Notes: generated from the letters alone by a model not told the origin. A DNA stretch of 11,085 nucleotides from Actinomycetota bacterium (GCA_028275245.1 JAPWVA010000017.1:1-11085); one strand, 5' to 3'; counted from the stretch's first letter, positions 1 to 6,465 are shown. Numbers and translations: made by a program.

Positions 1-1
1 T

Positions 2-10
2 GGAGGTGAT
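2..10 (+). promoter_or_regulatory. Shine-Dalgarno site that decides the start of the M20 peptidase
   Basis: GGAGGTGAT is a full-length match to the anti-Shine-Dalgarno tail of 16S rRNA. Its GGAGG core ends 8 bases before the TTG at 15, which is ideal spacing. The in-frame GTG at 6 and ATG at 9 lie inside the site itself and are therefore unlikely starts, although the reading frame stays open to the window edge. Confidence 0.7.
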
Positions 11-14
11 GGCA

Positions 15-1133
15 TTGGAGGAGGCCCTGCTGGAATATTTCCTACGGCTCACCGCGGTGGACAGCGAGAGCCTGCACGAGGGCGAGCTGGCCCGGATGCT
101 CATGCGGGAGATGAAGGACCTGGGCCTGGAGCCCTACATGGACGGCGCCGGCGAAAGGATAGGGGGGGAGGCGGGTAATCTCTACGTGAGCCTGCCCGCC
201 TCGGGCCTGGACGCACCCCCCTTGCTTCTCTGCGCCCACCTGGACACGGTGAGCCCGGGAAGGGGGGTGAAGGCTAAGGTCAAGGGCGACCGGGTGGTCT
301 CCGAGGGTGACACGGTGCTCGGGGCTGACTGTAAGGTGGGAATTACCGTTCTAATGGACCTTTTACGAGGAGCTGTGAGGGGGGAGTTTCCCCACGGCCC
401 GTTGGAGTTCCTCTTCACCGTGGCCGAGGAACGGGGACTGCAGGGAGTTCGGCACCTGGAGCGGGAGAGGATAGCTGCCCGCCATGCCCTGGTGGTGGAT
501 GGGGCGGGAAGGGTGGGGACGGTGATCACTGCATCCCCTACCCAGGACAACCTGAGGATGACCTTCCGGGGCAGGTCGGCCCATGCCGGCGTGGAACCGG
601 AGAAGGGGATCAACGCCATCTACGGCGCCGCCTGGGCCATAAGCCTGATCCGCTGGGGCAGGATCGATTCGGATACCACGGCCAATGTGGGCATCATCTG
701 GGGCGGGAAGGCGGTGAACATCGTTCCCGACGAGGTGGTGGCGCTGGGAGAGGTGAGGTCCCTGGTCCCCGATAAGCTGGAGGCCCACAAGAAGGCCATA
801 CGCAAGGCGGCGGTGGAGACGGAGAACTCCACCGGGGTGGGCGTGCGGGTGGAGTTCGAGAGGGCCTACGAGGGTTTCTCCATCCCCCCGGAGGATCCCC
901 TGGTCCAAGTGGTGGTGGAGGGGGGCAAGGCCATGGGGATGAAGGTCCTCACCGCTTCCTCGGGAGGGGGTAGCGATGCCAACTTCTTGAACGCTTTAGG
1001 CATCCGGGCGGTGGTGCTCTCCATGGGGGTCATGGAATCCCACAGCCCCAGGGAATACGTGGAGGTGGAGGAACTGGAGCGGCTCTCCCGTTGGCTTCGA
1101 GAGATAGTGCAGGCGGCGAGGGGTTTACGTTGA
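15..1133 (+). CDS. PepT-like M20 family metallopeptidase
   Basis: Predicted cytoplasmic di-zinc aminopeptidase/hydrolase of the M20 family (372 residues from TTG at 15), resembling the peptidase T-like branch that trims small peptides. All expected metal-site elements are visible: HLDTV (H75, D77), the bridging aspartate D105 in LGADCKVG, the catalytic pair E138-E139 in TVAEERG, D162 in VVDGAG, and a C-terminal H343 in ESHSP. The lid/dimerisation domain runs from about residue 174 to 281 and begins with GRSAHAGVEPEKG. The usual ADDKAG motif reads ADCKVG here; the first Asp, the metal ligand, is kept. The start is set by the Shine-Dalgarno site at 2-10. A 126-base gap separates it from the Nudix gene. 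The family is secure; the exact substrate cannot be read from sequence. Confidence 0.93.
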   Translation: MEEALLEYFLRLTAVDSESLHEGELARMLMREMKDLGLEPYMDGAGERIGGEAGNLYVSLPASGLDAPPLLLCAHLDTVSPGRGVKAKVKGDRVVSEGDTVLGADCKVGITVLMDLLRGAVRGEFPHGPLEFLFTVAEERGLQGVRHLERERIAARHALVVDGAGRVGTVITASPTQDNLRMTFRGRSAHAGVEPEKGINAIYGAAWAISLIRWGRIDSDTTANVGIIWGGKAVNIVPDEVVALGEVRSLVPDKLEAHKKAIRKAAVETENSTGVGVRVEFERAYEGFSIPPEDPLVQVVVEGGKAMGMKVLTASSGGGSDANFLNALGIRAVVLSMGVMESHSPREYVEVEELERLSRWLREIVQAARGLR

Positions 1134-1259
1134 GGTGGACCCTGCCTGCGTTCGGCGAAATCCCGGTCCTTTCGGGCCCGACGGTGATGGGAGCCAGGCC
1201 GGAACGATGGAAGCCTGCAGACATAAGGGGGTCCGGTACCCCTCGGAAGGGGTGGCGAG

Positions 1260-1838
1260 ATGGACGGTGGGCACAGACTGATCGATAGGAAGACCGTTTT
1301 TGAGGGCAAGGTGGTGAGACTTTATCTGGACCGTGTGCTCCTTCCCAACGGGGTGGAGGCGGAACGGGAGCTGGTGCGCCACTGGGGGGCAGTGGGAATG
1401 GTGCCCCTAGACCAGGACGGAGGGATATTCCTGGTGAGGCAATACCGCCATCCCGCGGGAAAGGAGCTCCTGGAGATCCCAGCGGGAAAGCTGGTGGAGG
1501 GGGAGGAACCCCTGGAATGTGCCCGCCGGGAGCTGGAGGAGGAGATCGGCTACCGGGCTGGATCCTGGACCAGGCTGGCCTCCTTTTACACTTCCCCCGG
1601 CTTTAGCGATGAGGTCCTTCACCTGTTCTTGGCGGAGGAACTGGTCCCCACCCAGGCGTCGCCGGAGGCGGACGAGTTCCTGGAGGTGCTCAAGGTATCC
1701 CTGGACGAGGCCCTTGAGCTGGTGGCCTCGGGCGAGATCGAGGACTCCAAGAGCATAGCGGGAATCGCCCTGGCGTGCCTCTACCGCCGGGGCGTCTACC
1801 GTCCCGGGGAAGGGCCAGGACCTTCCGCTCAGGCGTGA
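1260..1838 (+). CDS. nudF: Nudix hydrolase, ADP-ribose pyrophosphatase type
   Basis: Predicted to hydrolyse ADP-ribose to AMP and ribose-5-phosphate in the cytoplasm (192 residues). A perfect Nudix box (GX5EX7REUXEEXGU) spans residues 76-98, with G76, E82, R90-E91, E94-E95 and G97; these glutamates bind the catalytic divalent metal. A proline (P113, in SPGFSDE) 15 residues after the box is the mark usually linked to ADP-ribose substrates, and the N-terminal beta strands with VRQYRHPAGK match this subfamily. The ATG at 1260 follows a GGAAGGGG purine run at 1245-1252. The last dozen residues are a G/P-rich tail. In several Firmicutes this gene sits upstream of xerD and deoB, as here. Other nucleoside diphosphate derivatives remain possible substrates. 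Confidence 0.93.
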   Translation: MDGGHRLIDRKTVFEGKVVRLYLDRVLLPNGVEAERELVRHWGAVGMVPLDQDGGIFLVRQYRHPAGKELLEIPAGKLVEGEEPLECARRELEEEIGYRAGSWTRLASFYTSPGFSDEVLHLFLAEELVPTQASPEADEFLEVLKVSLDEALELVASGEIEDSKSIAGIALACLYRRGVYRPGEGPGPSAQA

Positions 1839-1904
1839 GCATGACGACCATCGGGGTCGGGAAGCCCGGGGCCGGTGGATGCCGCTAAGGATAGCGGGAG
1901 GAAC

Positions 1905-2984
1905 ATGGCCGGTGCCGGAGGGCCCTTGAGGGGAAAAGGCGGTGGGGTGAAAGACCCCCGGGAAGGGGGTCGTTACCTTCCATCCGCGAAGATTGGCCCC
2001 GGGTCGGGGTCGGAAGTCCCTCCCGAGAAGGCCGGATACGGGGTTGAAGGCGATGGCGCCCCGGCAGAGGGAAAAGCGGAAAGGGAAGCGGACGCCTGGG
2101 ACGAGTTGGTCCGGGAGTTCCTCCTCTACTTGAGGGTGGAGAAAGGCCTCTCCCCCCGTACCCTGGAGGCCTACGGTAGGGACCTGGGACGCCTCGCCCG
2201 ATTCGCCCGCCGGGTAGGTGCGAGGGGGCCGGAGGAGCTGGAGAGGAAGCAGCTCACCGCCTTCCTGAGCTTTCTAGGGGAGGAAGGGCTTTCCCCCCGC
2301 TCGGTGGCCAGGGCCACCGCGGCGGTACGCCGCTTTTACCGATTCCTGGTGGAGGAGGGAAGGGGAGGAGGTTATGCCGCCCTGGACCTCCATTACCCCC
2401 GCTATGTCCGTCGCCTTCCCCGGGTCATAAGCCAAAAGGAGGTGGAAAGGTTGCTGGATCTGCCCTTTCCCCAGGGTCCGGCGGGCCTGCGCGACCGGGC
2501 AGTCCTGGAGACCCTCTACGCCACCGGGATGAGGGTCTCGGAGCTGGTGGGCCTGGACCTGGAGGACCTGGACCTGGCGGAGGCAGAGGTACGGGTCATG
2601 GGGAAAGGTGGCCGGGAGAGGGTGGTGCCCCTGGGGAGCAAGGCCCTGGAGGCCCTCCGGGACTACCTGCGGGAGGGAAGGCCAGCCCTGGTGCGAGTCC
2701 CCGGCCAGAGGGCCCTCTTCCTGAGCAACCGAGGGAGGAGGCTAACCCGGCAGGGGGTATGGGAGATGCTGAGGACCAGGGCCGAGAAGGTGGGTTTGGG
2801 AGAGAAGGTCACCCCCCATACTTTAAGGCACAGCTGCGCCACCCACCTGCTGGAAAGGGGAGCCGATCTCCGCTATATCCAGGAGCTGTTGGGCCATGCC
2901 AGCATCGGTACCACCCAGGTTTATACCCACGTGAGCAAGGAGAGGATAAGGGAGGTTTATCTCCGGGCCCACCCCCGGGCCTAA
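1905..2984 (+). CDS. xerD: Site-specific tyrosine recombinase XerD
   Basis: Tyrosine recombinase of the XerC/XerD type, which with its partner resolves chromosome dimers at dif. Numbering from ATG 1905 (359 residues): the SAM-like core-binding domain starts near W65 and runs to about 155, and the catalytic domain covers about 170-350. The complete catalytic set is present: R210 (ATGMRVSE), K234 (VMGKGGRE), H305 and R308 (TPHTLRHS), H331 (LLGHAS) and nucleophile Y340 (TQVYTHV). Typical Xer proteins are about 300 residues; the first ~64 here are G/P/K/R-rich and unlike the family. ATG 1905 has GGAGG upstream but only 3 bases away. GTG 1875 opens the same frame with no convincing ribosome site, and TTG 2106 would give a normal-length protein but also lacks one. 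XerD rather than XerC is inferred from the nearby deoB. Confidence 0.92.
   Translation: MAGAGGPLRGKGGGVKDPREGGRYLPSAKIGPGSGSEVPPEKAGYGVEGDGAPAEGKAEREADAWDELVREFLLYLRVEKGLSPRTLEAYGRDLGRLARFARRVGARGPEELERKQLTAFLSFLGEEGLSPRSVARATAAVRRFYRFLVEEGRGGGYAALDLHYPRYVRRLPRVISQKEVERLLDLPFPQGPAGLRDRAVLETLYATGMRVSELVGLDLEDLDLAEAEVRVMGKGGRERVVPLGSKALEALRDYLREGRPALVRVPGQRALFLSNRGRRLTRQGVWEMLRTRAEKVGLGEKVTPHTLRHSCATHLLERGADLRYIQELLGHASIGTTQVYTHVSKERIREVYLRAHPRA
1953..1971 (+). other. Perfect hairpin inside the N-terminal extension of xerD
   Basis: GACCCCC and GGGGGTC form a 7-bp uninterrupted stem around the 5-base loop GGGAA. After a one-base mismatch two more A-T pairs can form. No T tract follows, so it is not an intrinsic terminator. 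Its place within a region unlike other Xer proteins suggests it may be leader RNA rather than coding sequence. Confidence 0.5.
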
Positions 2985-2995
2985 AGAAAGCAGGT

Positions 2996-3014
2996 CGCCG
3001 GCCGACGGCTGGCG
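2996..3014 (+). terminator. GC-rich hairpin after xerD, possible weak terminator
   Basis: CGCCGGCC and GGCTGGCG pair over 8 bp (one G-U) with a 3-base loop, starting 12 bases after the xerD stop codon. The position suits a transcript end, but no T run follows, so any termination would be of a non-canonical kind. Confidence 0.35.
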
Positions 3015-3245
3015 TGGGGTAGGTTCCCGGTGACCGGCTGGCCTGGGAGGGGAGGGCCTGCGGCCGGGAGGGTCGCCAGGCAACTCGCCTCATAGGGGGC
3101 GGCTTACATCCCGTGGGGAGATGGCTCGCGTAGGGGAACAAGGGCATCTTCCCTTTACAGTCCGGAAAGGAGGTCAGCGATACGGTAAGGAATCCTAAGA
3201 CGGGGAGGGAAGACGGCATTCCCGTATGAATCTTGGCTTTGAGGT

Positions 3246-3272
3246 TTGAAGGAAGCCCGTTTCGTATAGAAT
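3246..3272 (+). promoter_or_regulatory. Candidate sigma-70-type promoter for the radical SAM gene
   Basis: TTGAAG (3246-3251) as a -35 box and TAGAAT (3267-3272) as a -10 box are separated by 15 bases; reading the -35 as TTTGAA at 3245 makes it 16. TAGAAT matches the consensus at 5 of 6 positions. It lies in the locally A+T-rich part of the gap and would give a leader of roughly 90 bases. Spacing is slightly short, so this is tentative. Confidence 0.35.
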
Positions 3273-3357
3273 AGGTATCAAAGCAAAGCATCCCGGGGGA
3301 GGGTGCAAGAGGGAGAGGATAAGTTTCACAAGCGTGCCCATCACGATGTTTTTCCAT

Positions 3358-3365
3358 AGGAGGTG
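3358..3365 (+). promoter_or_regulatory. Shine-Dalgarno site that decides the radical SAM start
   Basis: AGGAGGTG; the AGGAGG core ends 8 bases before TTG 3372. The in-frame GTG at 3363 is part of the site and so a poor start. The arrangement is the same as for the first gene in the window. Confidence 0.7.
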
Positions 3366-3371
3366 GGAAAC

Positions 3372-4724
3372 TTGGCGGTATCCAGCAACATAAGGGATTT
3401 CTGGGTCAAGAAGACGGTGAGCGGCCTGGTGTACGTGCTTCCCAACATCCCCGACGACAAGCTCCTGTCCTTCGCCGAGCGCTTCGTCGGCCAGATCCGG
3501 TGGCCCGATGGCCAGGAGTTCGTGCGGACCCTGATTCTGCAGGTCAAGAACCGGCTTCCCCACATGCATCGGAACGTGCGGCGGGGGGCCATTAACTTCC
3601 TGGTGGATGCCTTGTTCTACAAGGCGCGCCAGAGGGAGGAGTTCGAAAGGGAGAACGGTTTCAGTCCCCCCATGTTGATGGTGATTAGCCCCACCATGCG
3701 CTGCAACCTGCGTTGCGTGGGGTGTTATGCCGGGATGTACTCCAAAAAGGACGACCTTCCCGTGGAGGTTATGGACCGGGTCCTTCGCGAGGCCAAGGAG
3801 ATGGGCATTTATTTCATCGTGATCTCCGGGGGAGAACCTTTCTTCTACGAACCCTTGCTGGACATCTTCCGGCGCCACCAGGATATCACCTTCCAGGTTT
3901 ACACCAACGGGACCCTCATCGACCGGGAGCTGGCCGGCCAGATAGCCGAACTGGGCAACGTGATTCCCTGCATCTCTGTGGAGGGGTTCGAAAAGGAGAC
4001 TGACGAGCGCCGGGGCAAGGGCGTTTATTCCAAGGTGAACAAGGCCATGGACAACCTCCGGGAGGCGGGGGCGTTATACGGTTTCTCCGCCACCGTCACC
4101 CGCTTCAACTCCGACCTGCTCACCAGCGAGGAGTTCGTGGATTACTACATGAAAGAGAAGGGCTGCTTCATCGGCTGGTACTTCCAGTACATGCCGGTGG
4201 GGACGCGTCCCTCCCTGGATCTGATGACCACCCCCGAGCAGCGCATCCAGCGCTGGGAGCGCATCAACCGCATGCGCCGGGAGAAAAAACTCCTCGTATC
4301 CGACTTCTGGTGTGACGGGCCCCTGGTAGGAGGTTGCATGGCCGCCGGCCATAACTACCTGCACATCACCTGCACCGGCGACGTGGAGCCCTGCGTCTTC
4401 GCCCACTTCACCGTGGACAACATCAAGGAGAAGACCCTGCGGGAGGTGCTGCACAGCGAGTTTTTCACCGAGATCAGGAGCAGGCGTCCCTATCACCCCA
4501 ACCTGCTACGCCCCTGCATGATCATCGACCATCCTTATGTCCTCCGGGAATGCGTGACCAAGTGCGGTGCCAGGCCCACCCATCCGGAGGCCGAGGGTCT
4601 CCTCACCGAGCTGGCGCCGTACCTAGACCGCTACGGAGAGGAGTACGGCAGGCTGGCCGACCAGATCTGGATGGAGCATTACCAGGAGCTACCGCTCGGA
4701 AAGGCGGGGGGACAGGGCGCTTGA
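3372..4724 (+). CDS. Radical SAM protein of unknown function
   Basis: 450 residues from TTG 3372. The radical SAM core begins near residue 100: CNLRCVGC (C111, C115, C118) is the CX3CX2C site for the [4Fe-4S] cluster that splits S-adenosylmethionine, followed by the SAM-binding SGGEP (152-156) and a YTNGT strand. A helical N-terminal region of ~95 residues precedes it. The C-terminal part has further cysteines (C314, C322, C334, C341, C382, C394, C398) and a GDVEPC stretch like that in SPASM-type auxiliary-cluster domains, though the spacing is not the standard SPASM pattern. I recognise a widespread anaerobe family with the same MVISPTMRC, WYFQYMP and LRPCMIIDHP blocks, but know no established reaction for it. 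The gene stands alone, with its own candidate promoter and a strong terminator. Peptide or cofactor modification is conceivable; no precursor peptide gene was seen beside it. Confidence 0.9.
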   Translation: MAVSSNIRDFWVKKTVSGLVYVLPNIPDDKLLSFAERFVGQIRWPDGQEFVRTLILQVKNRLPHMHRNVRRGAINFLVDALFYKARQREEFERENGFSPPMLMVISPTMRCNLRCVGCYAGMYSKKDDLPVEVMDRVLREAKEMGIYFIVISGGEPFFYEPLLDIFRRHQDITFQVYTNGTLIDRELAGQIAELGNVIPCISVEGFEKETDERRGKGVYSKVNKAMDNLREAGALYGFSATVTRFNSDLLTSEEFVDYYMKEKGCFIGWYFQYMPVGTRPSLDLMTTPEQRIQRWERINRMRREKKLLVSDFWCDGPLVGGCMAAGHNYLHITCTGDVEPCVFAHFTVDNIKEKTLREVLHSEFFTEIRSRRPYHPNLLRPCMIIDHPYVLRECVTKCGARPTHPEAEGLLTELAPYLDRYGEEYGRLADQIWMEHYQELPLGKAGGQGA

Positions 4725-4744
4725 GTTTGGAGGTTTCCGGGGTA

Positions 4745-4772
4745 AAAGGGGCCCGGCGCCCCTTTCTTTTTT
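4745..4772 (+). terminator. Intrinsic (Rho-independent) terminator of the radical SAM gene
   Basis: AAAGGGGC and GCCCCTTT form a perfect 8-bp stem around the loop CCGGC, followed directly by C and six Ts (4767-4772). It begins 20 bases after the stop codon and is the only textbook terminator in the window. It implies that deoB needs its own promoter. Confidence 0.92.
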
Positions 4773-4777
4773 GTCGG

Positions 4778-4803
4778 CGCGGGCGTGGGAAACACCGCCC
4801 GCG
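4778..4803 (+). other. Second GC-only hairpin just downstream of the terminator
   Basis: CGCGGGCG and CGCCCGCG are perfect complements (8 bp, all G-C) around a 10-base loop, starting 5 bases after the T tract of the terminator. No T run follows it. It could back up termination, protect a transcript end or act in the following leader. Confidence 0.5.
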
Positions 4804-4901
4804 GGATCCCTTCCCGGCCGCGGCATGAGTTTGACGCTATATCGGGCATCCCCTCTCCGGGGTGGTTAAGGGATATCTGAGAAAGGGCAGGTGATTGCCG
4901 G

Positions 4902-5087
4902 GGCGGGTTTACCACGGCCGTTACGGGAGGTGAAGGTGATCCCCGGGGACATGGGAGCCGTGAACGGTGTCGAGTGCGGGCATCGTGGGATGGCGGGAGG
5001 CGGGATGGTGGCCGACGGTGAGGGACGTGACCGCCCCGGGAACGCAATGGGTTTCCCAGGGCGGGTTTACCGAGGCGGGTTTCTCGA
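4902..5087 (+). repeat. Three imperfect 14-bp direct repeats before deoB
   Basis: Copies begin at 4902 (GGCGGGTTTACCAC), 5060 (GGCGGGTTTACCGA) and 5074 (GGCGGGTTTCTCGA). The last two are in direct tandem and agree at 12 of 14 positions. The first nine bases are identical in all three. Such an arrangement is compatible with a repeated protein-binding site but could be chance in G-rich sequence. Confidence 0.5.
5031..5064 (+). other. Interrupted inverted repeat in the deoB leader
   Basis: CCGCCC-C-GGGAA pairs with TTCCC-A-GGGCGG: 11 base pairs with a single C/A mismatch, around a 10-base loop (5043-5052). The right arm overlaps the second copy of the 14-bp direct repeat, so pairing and repeat binding could be mutually exclusive. 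Confidence 0.5.
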
Positions 5088-5189
5088 GGAGTTGGACCTT
5101 TTTCGACCACCTTCCCGGGGATGCTGGGCCCACCGGCTCGGTCCCAGGATGGGAAAGGGGAAGGTTGAGCGGGGATGGAGTACGGGTAG

Positions 5190-6377
5190 ATGGCTAGGCG
5201 GGTCATCTGGATAGTGCTGGATGGGGTGGGTGCGGGGGCCCTCCCCGACGCCCACTTATATGGTGACGAGGGCGCGGATACCCTGCGCCACTTGGCGGAG
5301 GCGGTGGGCAGCCTCGAGTTGTCCCGGCTGGAGGCCCTGGGGCTGGGGTGGCTGGACGACATCCTGGGGGTTCCGCCCTGCCCCCGGCCGCGGGGGGCCT
5401 ACGGGACCATGTTGGAAAAATCTCCCGGTAAGGATAGCACCAGCGGCCACTGGGAGCTGGCGGGGGTGATCCTGGATCGTCCCTTCCCCGTCTTTCCTGA
5501 AGGATTCCCCCGGGAACTGGTGGAGGAGTTCGAGCGACGCATAGGACGCAGGGTCCTCGGGAACCGGCCCGCATCGGGCACGGAGATCATCCAGGAGCTG
5601 GGGGAGGAGCATCTGCGCACCGGATATCCCATCCTTTACACCTCGGCGGACAGCGTTTTCCAGCTGGCGGCCCACAAGGAGGTGATCCCGCTGGAGGATC
5701 TCTACCGGTTTTGCCGCGTAGCCCGAGAGATCCTGCGGGGCGAATGGGCGGTGAGCCGGGTGATAGCCCGCCCCTTCGTGGGGAGGCCGGGAGAGTTCAT
5801 GAGGGTGGGTGAGGAGCGTCTGGACCTCTCATTGCCCCCTCCCCGTCCCACTGTCCTGGAGAGAGCCCGAGAGGCGGGCCTCCCGGTGCTGGGAGTGGGG
5901 AAGGTAGGGGACCTCTACGCTGGGCGGGGTTTCGATGCCTCTCCCCATACCTCCGGCAACCGGGAGAGCATGGCCAGGTTGCTGGATGAGGTCCGCCGGG
6001 GCGGGGAGGGCATCCTCATGACCAACCTGGTGGACTTCGATACCCTGTACGGCCACCGTCGAGACCCCTTGGGCTTTGCCCGTGCACTGGTGGAGTTCGA
6101 CCAGTTCCTTGAGGAATTGGAGCCGGAGCTGAAGGAGGGGGACGTGGCATTTATCGTCTCCGACCACGGGTGCGATCCCACCTTCCGGGGGACTGATCAT
6201 ACCCGCGAGAGGGCGATACTGCTGGTTTTCGGGCCGGGCATCGTCCCGGGGGTAGATCTGGGGACCAGGGAGAGCTTCGCTGATTGCGGCAGGACGGTAG
6301 CCGACCTGCTGGGGATTCCGGCGGAGGGCCTGGATGGGACCAGCTTCGCCCGGGAGGTCGCAGCGGAAGCGGGTTGA
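5190..6377 (+). CDS. deoB: Phosphopentomutase DeoB
   Basis: Interconverts ribose-1-phosphate or 2-deoxyribose-1-phosphate with the 5-phosphates, joining nucleoside breakdown to central metabolism (395 residues, normal length). It belongs to the alkaline phosphatase superfamily and needs two Mn2+-type metals. From recalled numbering of the Bacillus cereus enzyme, the metal ligands all align with an offset of two: D11 (VLDGVGAG), D284 and H289 (VDFDTLYGHRRDP), D325-H326 (SDHGCDP) and H337 (TDHTRE). The phosphorylated nucleophile is S83 in GKDSTSGHWE, where the Bacillus enzyme has Thr. C328 replaces the Asn usual after DHG. The ATG at 5190 has GGAG at 5177-5180, 9 bases away. The downstream phosphorylase gene, 88 bases on and without a terminator between, supplies its substrate and is probably co-transcribed. 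Confidence 0.97.
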   Translation: MARRVIWIVLDGVGAGALPDAHLYGDEGADTLRHLAEAVGSLELSRLEALGLGWLDDILGVPPCPRPRGAYGTMLEKSPGKDSTSGHWELAGVILDRPFPVFPEGFPRELVEEFERRIGRRVLGNRPASGTEIIQELGEEHLRTGYPILYTSADSVFQLAAHKEVIPLEDLYRFCRVAREILRGEWAVSRVIARPFVGRPGEFMRVGEERLDLSLPPPRPTVLERAREAGLPVLGVGKVGDLYAGRGFDASPHTSGNRESMARLLDEVRRGGEGILMTNLVDFDTLYGHRRDPLGFARALVEFDQFLEELEPELKEGDVAFIVSDHGCDPTFRGTDHTRERAILLVFGPGIVPGVDLGTRESFADCGRTVADLLGIPAEGLDGTSFAREVAAEAG

Positions 6378-6465
6378 GGGCGTAAAGGTCGGGTTCATTC
6401 CCCCGGGACGGGATGGGTGTTTCGGGGGAAGGGATCAGCCAAACGATGGCACGGGGAGCGAAGGG

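Larger units (their letters stand above)
2985..3371 (+). other. Non-coding stretch between xerD and the radical SAM gene
   Basis: 387 bases with no convincing gene. The first ~80 bases are very GC-rich and hold the post-xerD hairpin plus an imperfect direct repeat, CGGCTGGC followed by a TGGG-rich tail, at 3006-3023 and 3035-3052. The middle has a small inverted repeat, CCTTT (3152-3156) with AAAGG (3166-3170); the second arm overlaps a GGAGG (3169-3173) that is not followed by a usable start codon. From about 3220 the composition becomes clearly more A+T-rich and holds a candidate promoter. I compared it by eye with common riboswitch consensus motifs and recognised none. Confidence 0.6.
4773..5189 (+). 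other. Long structured non-coding region upstream of deoB
   Basis: About 417 bases without a convincing gene. It holds the GC-only hairpin at 4778-4803, three imperfect copies of a GGCGGGTTT-based 14-mer, an inverted repeat at 5031-5064 and a two-part hairpin at 5124-5147 (CTGGG/CCCAG enclosing ACCG/CGGT). TTGACG at 4831-4836 is a good -35 match, but no acceptable -10 follows at 15-19 bases, so the deoB promoter is not located. I recognise no known riboswitch class. Confidence 0.55.

Noticed and set aside
1225..1244. AGGGG/CCCCT inverted repeat before the Nudix gene
   Set aside because: Only 5 bp of stem with an 8-base loop and no T run; expected by chance in this G-rich sequence.
1842..1889. 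15-codon open frame just after the Nudix gene, considered as a leader peptide or spoIIM remnant
   Set aside because: Too short to judge, with a weak ribosome site and no attenuator-like codon run or resemblance to SpoIIM.
3154..3186. TTTACA with TACGGT as an alternative promoter
   Set aside because: The 21-base spacer is too long and the -10 matches only half of the consensus.
3225..3248. Seven-codon ATG frame in the radical SAM leader
   Set aside because: The nearest purine-rich site is about 14 bases upstream and the peptide shows no attenuation signature.
2809..3357. 182-codon open frame on the - strand across the end of xerD and the following gap
   Set aside because: It is antisense to the conserved XerD catalytic region, has no recognisable domain and has no supporting ribosome site; best explained as a high-GC shadow.
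3195..3878. 227-codon open frame on the - strand over the radical SAM start
   Set aside because: It is the antisense frame of a clearly real gene whose codons dictate the composition, and the product shows no family features.
4831..4869. TTGACG as a deoB -35 box
   Set aside because: A good -35 match, but no acceptable -10 hexamer at the right distance; the nearest T/A-rich hexamer is about 27 bases away.
4891..5214. Open frame of 107 codons on the + strand in the deoB leader
   Set aside because: The GTG start has poor ribosome-site spacing, the product is G/R/M-rich without recognisable pattern, and it runs 25 bases into deoB. Open frames of this size are expected by chance at this GC content.
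6334..6465. Upstream extension of the pyrimidine-nucleoside phosphorylase frame to 6334
   Set aside because: It would overlap deoB by 44 bases and add 44 residues unlike the family; ATG 6466 has a good ribosome site and gives the normal length.
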